This document shows positions 1-7,182 of a stretch of 8,278 nucleotides of DNA, piece by piece (the stretch's first letter is position 1; every line of letters begins with the position of its first letter). Source of the stretch: Candidatus Latescibacterota bacterium. Its GTDB lineage: Bacteria > Latescibacterota > UBA2968 > UBA8231. A program made the translations under genes and the position numbers. Location: assembly GCA_022827165.1 (NCBI GenBank), contig JAJDTN010000130.1, positions 1 to 8,278 of the forward strand, given 5' to 3'. The notes beneath the pieces were generated by a model. That model was given only the letters and a program-made list of their open reading frames with translations. It searched no databases and was not told where the DNA came from.

Positions 1-663
1 TTGCCCTCCCGGCGAGCCGAAGTACGCGATCAGACCATGGGCATCCTCCACTTCCCGGGGCAGCAGCAGGGTTCGCTCGAAGCGTTCCTCCAGGGCGAGG
101 ATGTGGAAGTCCCAGTTCCCGGCATCGGAGACAAACCGGAAGAGGAGCATGGCCGGCGGGGCCAACCCGTCCAGATGGCCGGCCAGGTGCACGGCGGTCC
201 CGGTGGTCATGCGGGTCGGCATGGGCTCGTCGAGACGCACCAAGGGGAAGTAGCGCCGCGGCAGCATCACGGGTCCCTCCCCCCGTTCTATCTGCAGGCC
301 GTCGAAACGTCCCAGGGGGGAGAGGGTATCCTCGCCCGTGTCGGCCTCGACCAGCAGGCTCCACTCCCCATCGTGGCCGTGGGGAAAGACCGCTTCACGG
401 ACAAACCGGTCCCCGATCACCCAGGCCCAGAAGTCCAGCTCGACGCCGTCGGCGCGGGAGAAAAGGAAGCGAACCAGGAGGATGCCGGAGTCCTCCAAGC
501 TCCCGGACAGAGACAGCGGCTGCCCCGTCTCCAAGGTGGCCGGCAGGGGCTCGTCCAGAACGATGCCGGCGAAGAAGTCCCGCGGCACGTCATCGGCCTC
601 CAGCAGGAGGGGGTTGAGCAACAGCAGCACCATCGGGAGGGCCAGACGCAGGGTTCTCTTCAT
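1..663 (-). CDS. Exported repeat protein, tandem paralog of the 690-4298 metallopeptidase (3' end cut by window edge)
   Basis: The frame starts at the ATG at 663-661 and stays open for 221 codons to the left edge, so the C-terminus is outside the window. Residues 1-23 form a signal peptide (MKRTLRLALPMVLLLLNPLL, then LEA) with no lipobox cysteine, so export to the periplasm or cell surface is expected. Residues about 26-132 and 134-221 are two copies of a beta-rich repeat opening with VPRDFFAGIVLDEPLP and LPRRYFPLVRLDEPMP. The whole visible part aligns end to end with the first ~215 residues of the protein encoded just upstream, with over half of residues identical by eye. The start lies 26 bases after the upstream stop, so the two genes are probably co-transcribed; the ribosome site is weak (AAGGCGG, a few bases before ATG). 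Whether the unseen part also carries a peptidase domain cannot be told. Open frames on the plus strand here are rich in Q, R, G, H and P and are shadows. Confidence 0.85.
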   Translation of the reverse strand, partial: MKRTLRLALPMVLLLLNPLLLEADDVPRDFFAGIVLDEPLPATLETGQPLSLSGSLEDSGILLVRFLFSRADGVELDFWAWVIGDRFVREAVFPHGHDGEWSLLVEADTGEDTLSPLGRFDGLQIERGEGPVMLPRRYFPLVRLDEPMPTRMTTGTAVHLAGHLDGLAPPAMLLFRFVSDAGNWDFHILALEERFERTLLLPREVEDAHGLIAYFGSPGGQ

Positions 664-689
664 CGGGACCGCCTTGGATTGAGATCGAT

Positions 690-3600
690 TCAGCGCAGCA
701 GCAGCAGCTTCCCCACCCCCCGATGCGGCCCCGCGCGCAGGCGGTAGAGGTAGGATCCGCTGGCCAGCAGCCGCCCCTCGTCGTCGCGGCCGTCCCATGT
801 CACCGAGTGGAATCCCGACTCCCGCGGCCCCGACACCAGGACCGCCAGCTTCTGGCCCAGCAGGTCGTAGACCGCAAGCTCCACCGACGGCTGGTCCTCC
901 GGCAGGGAGAAGGAGAGGTGGGTGCGGCTGTTGAAGGGGTTGGGGTAGTTGGGGTGGAGGGCGAAGGCCGGGGGCCCGGCGGCCAGCTCCAGCGACGTGA
1001 CCATGGGCAGGATCTCGAAGGAGGTCACGGCCCCCACGTAGGTGAGGTCACCGGCCGGACCCAGGTTCACCGAGAGCCGGTAGAGGCCGACCGGGACTTC
1101 GTCGAAGCGGATCTCGCCGCCGAGACGCCCCGCCTCCACCGCCAGACTCCGGGTGATCTCCACGCCGGGCTTGACCTCGCCTTCCGCGTCGAGAGGACGG
1201 AGTGAGAACTCGATCAGCGTGGCCTTGGCATCCGACACTTCGCCGCCGATGCGCAGGGGCCGGTCGACGTGGACCGAGGTCGGCAGGGGACGGTCCAGGC
1301 GCACGCGGTTGAAGTAGCGGGTGGGAACCTGCACCGGACCCTCGCCCCGGGCCGCGCGCAGGGAACGGAAGGTCCCGAGGAAAGGCGTCGGCCGCCGGTC
1401 CGGGACGTAGACGTTCAGGGTGTAGGTCCCGGCCTCCTCGTGGAAGAAGTAGATCGTGCGTTCGAAGCGGCCGCCGTCGACCAGCATGAAGAACGTCTGC
1501 GCTTCGCCGCCCTCCTCGGGGACGAACTCCAGATGGATCTGTTCGACGCTGTCGGCCGTGGTCCCCTCGAAGAGCAGCGGCTCACCGGTGGTCAGCTCCA
1601 GGGGCGGCGTCGAGTCGAAGGTGATGCCGGCGAAGTGGTCCGCGGCCATGGAGGCGGCTGCCGCGGCCTTGGCCACCGCCAGCGGCACCGCTCCCAGGCG
1701 GGCCCTGGCCTCGGTCTGCAGCCGCAGGGTGCCGCGGCCGTCCCCCGTCACGTGGAGGAACTGCAGGCCCCAGGGCCGGACCCCCAGCCCGGGCGGTTCT
1801 TCGCCGAGCCTCCAGGTGACCGGAACCGGCGGAGGGAAGCCGCGGCCATCGGGGGACTGCAGGGAGGGCACGCTGTAGTTGAGCCTCGGGTGGCGGCTCT
1901 GCCCCGTGCCGCTGATGTAGAGCTGCGCCCCCCAGCGGGCCATCAGGTCGGCGAAGCTCTCGCCGGTGGCGGCCTCGATGTTCTCGCGGCCGATGCGGTC
2001 GGTCTGCACCAGGCGCAGCAGCACCCCTTCCCCGAGCAGGTCGACCAAACCGCGGACGAAGAGATACGCCGCCCCGCGCGTGGCGAAAGTGAGGATGCCC
2101 CGGTTGAGCCCCACGGAGGCCGGCTCGCCGAGGAAGGTCCGCACGAGCCGGTAGTTCTCGTTCGGCGGCTCCTCCACCAGGTCCTCGGCCAGGTGCGACA
2201 GCCCCTCGTTGAGCCAGGGCTCCTCGCTGATTCCCTGGCGCACGAGGACGTGCTGGTTGAAGCTGATCAGGTGCTGCAGCTCGTGGGCCAGCAGGGACCG
2301 CCAGGACTCCTCGGGGACGAGCGGGTTCGCCCACAGCAGGTCGGTCAGGTTGCCGTCCCCGCCCAGGGACCGGGGCAGCAGCGACGAGGCGCGGAACTGT
2401 CCGGCGGCGCCGACATCCTCCATCAGGTGGGTCACGAGGACCGCGACCCGGCCGTCCCCGTCCACGTCGGAAGCTGTCCCGAAGGCCTCCACCACGACCG
2501 GGTAGTCCTCGGCGAACTGGTCGATGATCGCCTGCATCCGCCCTTCGTCGATATTGTCGTCGTCCTCCCGCAGGTCTTCCTGGACCCAGGCCACGACGCG
2601 CTCGTTGACCGCCGCCACCCTCGCCTTGAAGGACCGCGCCGCGACGCCGCTCTCCCCGGCGAAGCGGAAGAGGCGGCTGTCGCCGACCTCGTCCTGCACC
2701 GCCGCCGGCTTGCCCGCCCAAAGCCCCTGCTGCTGCACCCGCAGCGACAGGGTCCGCTCGAGCTGCCGCGCCCGGTAGTCGACGGAATCGCGGCGGTCGG
2801 GCGGCGTCGCCGCCGCCGGCCTGGCCAGGGCGGACGAGCCGTCGAGGGAGATGTCGTACGCCCTCGACGGGTTGAAGCGTTCCATCGGCGCCGCGTAGAG
2901 GGCGAGGACCAGGTCCCGCTCCTCCAGGTCGACACCGGACTCGATGCGCCCCGAGGCGTCGGCCCGCAGATGCACGAGGTCGGCGGCCGCTCCCTGGACC
3001 TCCAGCCCCGAGAGGGCGATCGAGACCCGGGGCCGGAAGGGATCGTCGCTGACGAGGGTGAGCAGCCCCTCGTCTCCCCCCGGGCCGTCGTACCTCACCA
3101 CGATCTCGCCGGCCTCGCCGGGCCCCAGCACGGAGGGGAAGCCCTCGACCTCGAAGGGCCCTTCCACCTCGGGGGATCCCAGCTCGACGGCCGCGTCCCC
3201 CCGGTTGAACAGGGGGACCCGGCCCTGTCCGCCGGCCAGCAGCGACATGGCCAGCACTCCCACCTCCAGGTCGGGGAGCGACGCATCGACGCCCTCGATG
3301 ACGATCTCGCCGGCGCGCCAGACCCGGTCGTCCTGCAACTGGAGGATCCCGGTCAGACGCAGCGGGCCGGTCTCCCCCGGCCTCAGCCGCACGGGGTAGT
3401 GGAAGCGTCCATCCTCCACGCCGGGAAAGACCAGGCGGCGCCGGCCGCCGTCGACAGGCTCCAGGGAGAACCAGAACCCGCGCACGGAGGGATCGACCCG
3501 GCCGGCCAGGATCAGCGGACGCTGCACCGGCCATCGCAGCGGCAGTGGCTCGTCGAAGGCCAGGCCGCTGAAGAACCGTCGGGGGATCTCGACGGGCCCG

Positions 3601-4298
3601 GCCCCGCGGCGGACATCGAAGTAGGTATAGGCACCCACGACCACCGGTTCGCCTTCCCGCGGGACGACGTACAGGAGGAGGAAGGAAGCCTCCTCCGCTT
3701 CCCGCGGCAGCAGCAGGGTGCGCTCGAACCGCCCGCCATCGACGAGGAAGAAGTAGTACCAGTACGACTCCGCCTCGGACCCGAACTGGAGGAGGATGTC
3801 GGCGGGCGAGTAGTAGTCCTGCAGAGACCCGGCCACGTGCAGGGCCTCGCCGGTGGTCAGGCGGGTCGGCAGCGGCTCATCGAGATGGACCAGCGGGAAG
3901 TAGCGCCGGGGCAGCGCCACCGCTCCCTCCCCCCGGTCGGCCCGCAGGCCGTCGAATCGTCCCAGGAGGGACTCGGTCCCGTCATCGTCCTGGGCATGGA
4001 CCACCAGGTCGAAGTCGCCGGCCGCGCCGTGGGCGAAGACGGCTTCCCTCTCGAAACGGCCATCGACGACCCAGCACCAGAAATCCAGCTCGAGGCCGTC
4101 GGCACCGAGAAAGGAGAAGCGGAGGAAGGAGATGCCGTCGTCCTCCACGCTCCCCGCCAGCGGCAGGGTCTGCCCCGTTTCGAAGGCGGCGGGAATGGGG
4201 TCGTCCAGGACGATGCCGGAAAAGTGGTCCCGCGGCACCTCGGCCCTTGCCAGGAAGGGGCTGAGCAGCACCAGGGCCATCGAGAGGGCGAGACGCAT
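690..4298 (-). CDS. Secreted multidomain M30-like zinc metallopeptidase with five Ig-like repeats and C-terminal sorting domain
   Basis: A 1202-residue exported protein. Residues 1-19 are a signal peptide ending FLARA. Three repeats of about 105 residues follow (21-128, 129-234, 238-338), opening with VPRDHFSGIVLDDPIP, LPRRYFPLVHLDEPLP and IPRRFFSGLAFDEPLP. Residues about 342-432 resemble choice-of-anchor/ASPM-like beta domains (DPFRPRVSIALSG at the end). Residues about 530-800 are a metallopeptidase of the M30 (hyicolysin-like) type: a DVDGDGRVAVLVTH strand at 611-624, zinc motif HELQH at 672-676, and NEGLSHLAEDL with the third ligand E698, 22 residues after the last histidine. All expected catalytic residues are present. 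Two more repeats (884-988, 991-1098) precede a C-terminal domain (1110-1202) with NYPNPFN at 1117-1123 and a FlgD-like GxLxSGSYLYRL strand, typical of type IX-like sorting tails. The start at 4298 is preferred over the longer frame to 4466 because it gives a signal peptide and has GGAG six bases upstream. Natural substrate unknown. Confidence 0.88.
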   Translation of the reverse strand: MRLALSMALVLLSPFLARAEVPRDHFSGIVLDDPIPAAFETGQTLPLAGSVEDDGISFLRFSFLGADGLELDFWCWVVDGRFEREAVFAHGAAGDFDLVVHAQDDDGTESLLGRFDGLRADRGEGAVALPRRYFPLVHLDEPLPTRLTTGEALHVAGSLQDYYSPADILLQFGSEAESYWYYFFLVDGGRFERTLLLPREAEEASFLLLYVVPREGEPVVVGAYTYFDVRRGAGPVEIPRRFFSGLAFDEPLPLRWPVQRPLILAGRVDPSVRGFWFSLEPVDGGRRRLVFPGVEDGRFHYPVRLRPGETGPLRLTGILQLQDDRVWRAGEIVIEGVDASLPDLEVGVLAMSLLAGGQGRVPLFNRGDAAVELGSPEVEGPFEVEGFPSVLGPGEAGEIVVRYDGPGGDEGLLTLVSDDPFRPRVSIALSGLEVQGAAADLVHLRADASGRIESGVDLEERDLVLALYAAPMERFNPSRAYDISLDGSSALARPAAATPPDRRDSVDYRARQLERTLSLRVQQQGLWAGKPAAVQDEVGDSRLFRFAGESGVAARSFKARVAAVNERVVAWVQEDLREDDDNIDEGRMQAIIDQFAEDYPVVVEAFGTASDVDGDGRVAVLVTHLMEDVGAAGQFRASSLLPRSLGGDGNLTDLLWANPLVPEESWRSLLAHELQHLISFNQHVLVRQGISEEPWLNEGLSHLAEDLVEEPPNENYRLVRTFLGEPASVGLNRGILTFATRGAAYLFVRGLVDLLGEGVLLRLVQTDRIGRENIEAATGESFADLMARWGAQLYISGTGQSRHPRLNYSVPSLQSPDGRGFPPPVPVTWRLGEEPPGLGVRPWGLQFLHVTGDGRGTLRLQTEARARLGAVPLAVAKAAAAASMAADHFAGITFDSTPPLELTTGEPLLFEGTTADSVEQIHLEFVPEEGGEAQTFFMLVDGGRFERTIYFFHEEAGTYTLNVYVPDRRPTPFLGTFRSLRAARGEGPVQVPTRYFNRVRLDRPLPTSVHVDRPLRIGGEVSDAKATLIEFSLRPLDAEGEVKPGVEITRSLAVEAGRLGGEIRFDEVPVGLYRLSVNLGPAGDLTYVGAVTSFEILPMVTSLELAAGPPAFALHPNYPNPFNSRTHLSFSLPEDQPSVELAVYDLLGQKLAVLVSGPRESGFHSVTWDGRDDEGRLLASGSYLYRLRAGPHRGVGKLLLLR
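3648..4298 (-). repeat. Direct repeat partner of 1-663 (tandem gene duplication)
   Basis: The 5' end of the 690-4298 gene and the gene at 1-663 are clearly homologous at the DNA level in the same orientation. The best-conserved stretch is near 3860-3970 against 200-310: both contain GGGAAGTAGCGCCG and a GCAGGCCGTCGAA block in the same order and spacing. The copy spans the signal peptide and at least two protein repeats. Confidence 0.7.
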
Positions 4299-4304
4299 CG
4301 GTTT

Positions 4305-4308
4305 CTCC
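4305..4308 (-). promoter_or_regulatory. Ribosome binding site deciding the 4298 start
   Basis: Read on the minus strand this is GGAG, six bases before the ATG at 4298-4296. It supports starting translation here, directly at the signal peptide, rather than 56 codons further upstream where the extra residues (R/P/G rich) look like read-through of non-coding sequence. Confidence 0.6.
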
Positions 4309-4415
4309 AGGGGAACGGCGGCGATCCCACCGAGCGAGTGCAGGCTCAAGGTAGCCATCGGCCGGGGCTTGTTGCCACACGGGCGGGCGGGCATCCCGCG
4401 GCTTCGTCCCGTCGA

Positions 4416-4444
4416 TTGCTGCGGTTCATGCCCCGTGGTATCCT
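4416..4444 (+). promoter_or_regulatory. Possible sigma70-like promoter for the 4490 cluster
   Basis: In the 191-base divergent gap between the two outward-facing genes, TTGCTG (4416-4421) and TATCCT (4439-4444) are separated by exactly 17 bases and end 45 bases before the ATG at 4490. Matches to consensus are partial (3 of 6 and 4 of 6), and sigma-factor preferences in this lineage are unknown. Nothing equally good was seen for the minus-strand gene at 4298. Confidence 0.3.
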
Positions 4445-4489
4445 TCGCGCGCCGACGTTGAAGCAACCGAACTCCAACGAAGAGAGACC

Positions 4490-5626
4490 ATGAAACACCC
4501 GGCGGTCATCGGCGCACTCTGCGCGCTGAGCTTCACCTTCCTCGGTGCGGCGACGGAAGGGTATGCCGCGGATCTTGGCGAAGGGCCACCCGGCCCTGAA
4601 GAGCAGAAGTCCGGCCGAAGGGGCCTCGTGACCTGGGCGACGATCTACGGGTTCAGCCTCTACGGTCCCGGCACGGTGCGCCTGCTGGAGATCGAGTCCG
4701 AGCGCCAGGTGGCCGGACTGCAGATGCTCATCGGCGGCGGGTCGTTCTTCACGGCCCTCGAGACCACCCGGGACTACCGCCTCGGGGCGGGGCGTTCGCT
4801 GCTGATCCTCGGGGGGAGCTGGGCGGGTACGCTCTACGGCCTGGGAGTGCCCGTGTTCTTCGAGTCGGAGAACGACAAGGCCTACCTGGCGGCGGCGATG
4901 ATCGGCACCCCGGCCGGCGGACTGATCGCCCACCGACTCAGCTCTCACAGGTGGTTCCGCAGGGGCGAGACGGACATGCTGGTCGTGGGAGGTGTGACCG
5001 GCGGACTCTACGGCGTCGCCATTCCCTATGTCCTCGACATCGAGTCCCTCGACGAGTGGACCCAGGCCCGGATCTACGTCGCCTCCGCCATGGTGAGCGC
5101 GCCGGCGGGGGTGTGGACGACAACGAGATGGATGCGCGACAGAGCGATGAGCCAGGGACGGGCCCATCTCCTCACCCTGGGGGGTGTCGTGGGCGCCGGC
5201 TATGCCAGTGGATTCCTCAGCCTCGGCGACGTGGAGAGCCCGCGGGCCCATGTCCTGGCCGCCATGATCGGCCTGCCCGTGGGGACGTTCTTCGGTCATG
5301 AGTGGACGGGCGAGGAGGAGTACACGCCGGGCCGCGCGAGATGGATCATCCTCGGCGCCTACGTAGGCAGCCTCTTCGGGACGGGGGTCGCGCTGATGGC
5401 CGATGCGGAAGATCACAAACCGTACGTCCTGGGCAACATCCTCGGCTCGGCCGCCGGGATCTGGTACTCCCACGGTTTCACCCGGGACAGCCAGGGGCCC
5501 GCGTCGGACGGGGTCTCCATCTCGGTGCCCTCCCTCGACCGATGGGTGACCATGGGCCTGATGATGCGGCACAAGCCGGCCATGGGTGAGGGGATCCCCA
5601 TGGAGCTGGTGCGGATCGAGTTCTGA
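4490..5626 (+). CDS. Exported glycine-rich protein with five tandem ~58-residue repeats, function unknown
   Basis: 378 residues; I do not recognise the family. The start ATG has a purine-rich GAAGAGAG ribosome site about five bases upstream. Residues 1-27 form a signal peptide (hydrophobic stretch, then EGYAAD). The body consists of five degenerate repeats at about 44-98, 99-158, 159-222, 223-280 and 281-334. Each has a hydrophobic GGxxGxxYGxGhP-like segment, a short acidic linker with E-S (for example EIES, FESE, DIES, DVES), a second small-residue-rich segment of the AAMIGxPAG type, and a polar R/H-rich turn ending in G. Together these give about ten hydrophobic segments, which could be small-residue-packed membrane helices or strands of a membrane protein. 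The last 30 residues end in charged/hydrophobic alternation (MELVRIEF), reminiscent of an outer-membrane C-terminal strand. The PhyH-family gene follows after 23 bases, so co-transcription is likely. Its role relative to that enzyme is unknown. Confidence 0.85.
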   Translation: MKHPAVIGALCALSFTFLGAATEGYAADLGEGPPGPEEQKSGRRGLVTWATIYGFSLYGPGTVRLLEIESERQVAGLQMLIGGGSFFTALETTRDYRLGAGRSLLILGGSWAGTLYGLGVPVFFESENDKAYLAAAMIGTPAGGLIAHRLSSHRWFRRGETDMLVVGGVTGGLYGVAIPYVLDIESLDEWTQARIYVASAMVSAPAGVWTTTRWMRDRAMSQGRAHLLTLGGVVGAGYASGFLSLGDVESPRAHVLAAMIGLPVGTFFGHEWTGEEEYTPGRARWIILGAYVGSLFGTGVALMADAEDHKPYVLGNILGSAAGIWYSHGFTRDSQGPASDGVSISVPSLDRWVTMGLMMRHKPAMGEGIPMELVRIEF

Positions 5627-5649
5627 CTCTCGAAAGGGGATGCAGAGGG

Positions 5650-6555
5650 ATGACGGAAGCATACGTGGTCGACAAGAACCTGGGGCAGCCGCTGCGCGTG
5701 GAGGAGGGCGACCTGCCGACCCGCAACGCCGACGGCGAGCCCGTGGTGGAACTGACGGACGAGCAGAAGTACCTCTTCGACGTTCGAGGGTGGCTCCTGG
5801 TGCCCGGCGTGCTGGCCGACGACGAGATCGAGGCGATGCGCGAGTACGCACTGCGGGTGGAGAGAGACTCCGAGTCGCTGCCGGAGCACGAGCGCTCCTT
5901 CGTGGCGGGACCGCTGGAGAAGCTCACCGATCACCCGGTGGTGGTGGGCTTCCTCAACGAGTTCCTCGCCTTCCCGGGGCTGTCGAGCGCGGAGTGCTAC
6001 GGCTTCCGCATGGAGGGCAGCGGCCTGCGCAACCCCGCGGCGACCCCGGAGCGGCAGGGCGTCTTCAACCCCCACAACGGCAGCGGCCTCTTCCGGTTTG
6101 CCGTCGATTCCCACCATTACCAGAGCATCCCCGGAAAGTCCTTCAGCGGCCTGACCCGCGTCGTGTGGGAGCTGGCGCCGGTCAAGATGGGCCAGGGCGG
6201 CACGCTCCTGGCCACGGGGAGCCACAAGGCCGCGTATCCCGCGCCCGCCGCCATCCAGGACCCCGGGTCCGCGGCGTGGGAGACCTACGAGTGCCCCGCC
6301 GGGTCGGTCCTGTTCTTCACCGAAGCCCTGGCCCACAGCACCTCGCCGTGGACGAATGCGGACAACGAGCGGGTGGGCATCTTCAACCTCTACAACAGCG
6401 TCGGGTCCCGGTGGAGCTCCTGGTCGCCGCCAGCCGAGCTGGTGGCGCAGATGCCCCCCATGCGCCGGACCCTGTTCCGCGAGACCTGGTGCGCCGACAA
6501 CCTGCCGGGTTTCCGCTACGGGGGGCAGAACCAGCGGGACCGGCCGGTGGCGTGA
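5650..6555 (+). CDS. Phytanoyl-CoA dioxygenase (PhyH) family non-haem iron oxygenase
   Basis: 301 residues, usual length for the family. PhyH proteins are cupin-fold Fe(II)/2-oxoglutarate oxygenases, probably cytoplasmic here as no signal peptide is seen; substrates vary widely and cannot be assigned. The N-terminal helix region ELTDEQKYLFDVRGWLLVPG (34-53) with a following DDEIEAMREYAL is the typical family opening. The core includes H142 (in NPHNGSG), GLTRVVWELAPV (167-178), GQGGTLLATGSHK (181-193) matching the family G-G-x-x-x-x-PGSHK element, FFTEALAHSTSPW (222-234) with the distal iron ligand H229, and R241 in NERVGIFNLYN as the likely 2-oxoglutarate-binding arginine. No HxD/HxE is present; the best candidate for the first ligand is H142 in H-N-G. 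The start at 5650 has AAAGGGG about ten bases upstream. A TGATG at the stop precedes a decayed mannonate-dehydratase-like gene. Confidence 0.87.
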   Translation: MTEAYVVDKNLGQPLRVEEGDLPTRNADGEPVVELTDEQKYLFDVRGWLLVPGVLADDEIEAMREYALRVERDSESLPEHERSFVAGPLEKLTDHPVVVGFLNEFLAFPGLSSAECYGFRMEGSGLRNPAATPERQGVFNPHNGSGLFRFAVDSHHYQSIPGKSFSGLTRVVWELAPVKMGQGGTLLATGSHKAAYPAPAAIQDPGSAAWETYECPAGSVLFFTEALAHSTSPWTNADNERVGIFNLYNSVGSRWSSWSPPAELVAQMPPMRRTLFRETWCADNLPGFRYGGQNQRDRPVA

Positions 6556-6573
6556 TGTACAATCCAGGGCCAA

Positions 6574-7087
6574 GTCTCCGTCGATCAGCTTGACGGCGGC
6601 CACCTGGGCTTCTTCCGCGCCATCGGGGTCGAATTCATCCACCTGGACCTGCGCGGCGGCAAGGGCGTGGGGAACGCGGCCAACATCTCGCTGGCGCAGA
6701 TCTGCTCCACCCTGGAGCAGTTCCGCCGGATCTTCTTCGAGATCGCCCCGAGCCCGAGCAACGGCATGCTCTTCTGCAGGGGCTGCATGACCGACTGCTG
6801 GGGCCGGAGAAGGTCTACGACGCCATCGCCGAGATGGCCTCAGCGGACAAGATCGCCAGGGTTCACTTACGCAACGTGCGGGGGCAGTTGCCGTGGCTCG
6901 CGGAGGTGTTCATCGACGAGGGCGAGGTGGACATGCGCCCGGCGATGGAGGTCTACCCGGACAACGGGTTCGAGTGGGCGTACATGGTGGACCCCACGCC
7001 CGCCATTGGCCGGGGTTCGGGGGGGTGCATGGGAAGGCAAGTGCGATCGGGTAGGTCCAGGCGCTCGTGGAGGTGGTGTACGGGTGA
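6574..7087 (+). pseudogene. uxuA: Decayed mannonate dehydratase (UxuA family)
   Basis: UxuA-type enzymes dehydrate D-mannonate to 2-keto-3-deoxygluconate and use a metal held by His, Cys, His and Asp. Fragments appear in order across all three plus frames. From 6574, VSVDQLDGGHLGFFRAIGVE and the next strand FIHLDLR look like the enzyme's N-terminal strand and helix. They run straight into STLEQFRRIFFEIAPSPSNG and MLFCRGCMTD, which normally lie some 200 residues later, so the centre with the first metal His is deleted. Near 6793-6795 the frame shifts; GPEKVYDAIAEMASADKIAR, VHLRNVRGQLPWLAEVFIDE and GEVDMRPAMEVY follow, then MVDPTP (usually DHTP). A second shift around 7003-7030 gives WEGK, and a third near 7043 gives AIG, TAG stop at 7052-7054, VQALVEVVYG and TGA at 7085-7087. 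No start codon is in frame upstream. The remnant spans about 171 codons against roughly 300-400 in the intact family. It was probably the next gene of the operon with the PhyH-family gene. Confidence 0.75.
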
Positions 7088-7182
7088 GGGCTAGTAGGTG
7101 GCAGGAGCTTCGAAAACATGCCAAGCTACCTATAGGAGTCCGAGTCTGGCAGAAATGACGACACAAGCCCGGCGGAAACATC
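7088..7182. other. Short convergent intergenic gap with a bulged inverted repeat
   Basis: Between the decayed UxuA gene and the minus-strand HEPN-like gene. TAGGT (7095-7099) plus AGCTT (7106-7110) can pair with AAGCT plus ACCTA (7123-7132), leaving a six-base bulge and a 12-base loop. There is no T-run on either side, so it is not a convincing terminator. CATCTC AA GAGATG at 7179-7192 overlaps the stop of the next gene and is also weak. I see no tRNA or promoter here. Confidence 0.3.

Noticed and set aside
1..747. A plus-strand open frame at the left edge
   Set aside because: Low-complexity Q/G/R-rich translation opposite the minus-strand paralog, which matches its neighbour residue by residue.
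1269..4493. A 1074-codon open frame on the plus strand
   Set aside because: It is antisense to the metallopeptidase gene, has R/Q/G/H/P-rich composition with no recognisable domains, and arises from high-GC codon bias; the minus strand carries a signal peptide, HELQH site and sorting domain.
4346..5851. A 501-codon minus-strand frame across the 4490 gene
   Set aside because: Shadow of the plus-strand gene; composition rich in R, P, H and G with no domain, and it would run through the divergent promoter region.
5586..6593. A 335-codon plus frame overlapping the PhyH-family gene
   Set aside because: Out-of-frame reading of the same DNA with arginine/glycine/proline-rich product and no motif.
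6555..6593. ATG overlapping the PhyH-family stop (TGATG) as a translationally coupled start for the UxuA-like gene
   Set aside because: It reads 12 codons to a stop and is out of frame with the recognisable UxuA-like residues that begin at 6574.
5413..6642. A 409-codon minus-strand frame opposite the PhyH-family gene
   Set aside because: The plus strand has clear PhyH motifs; the minus translation has none.
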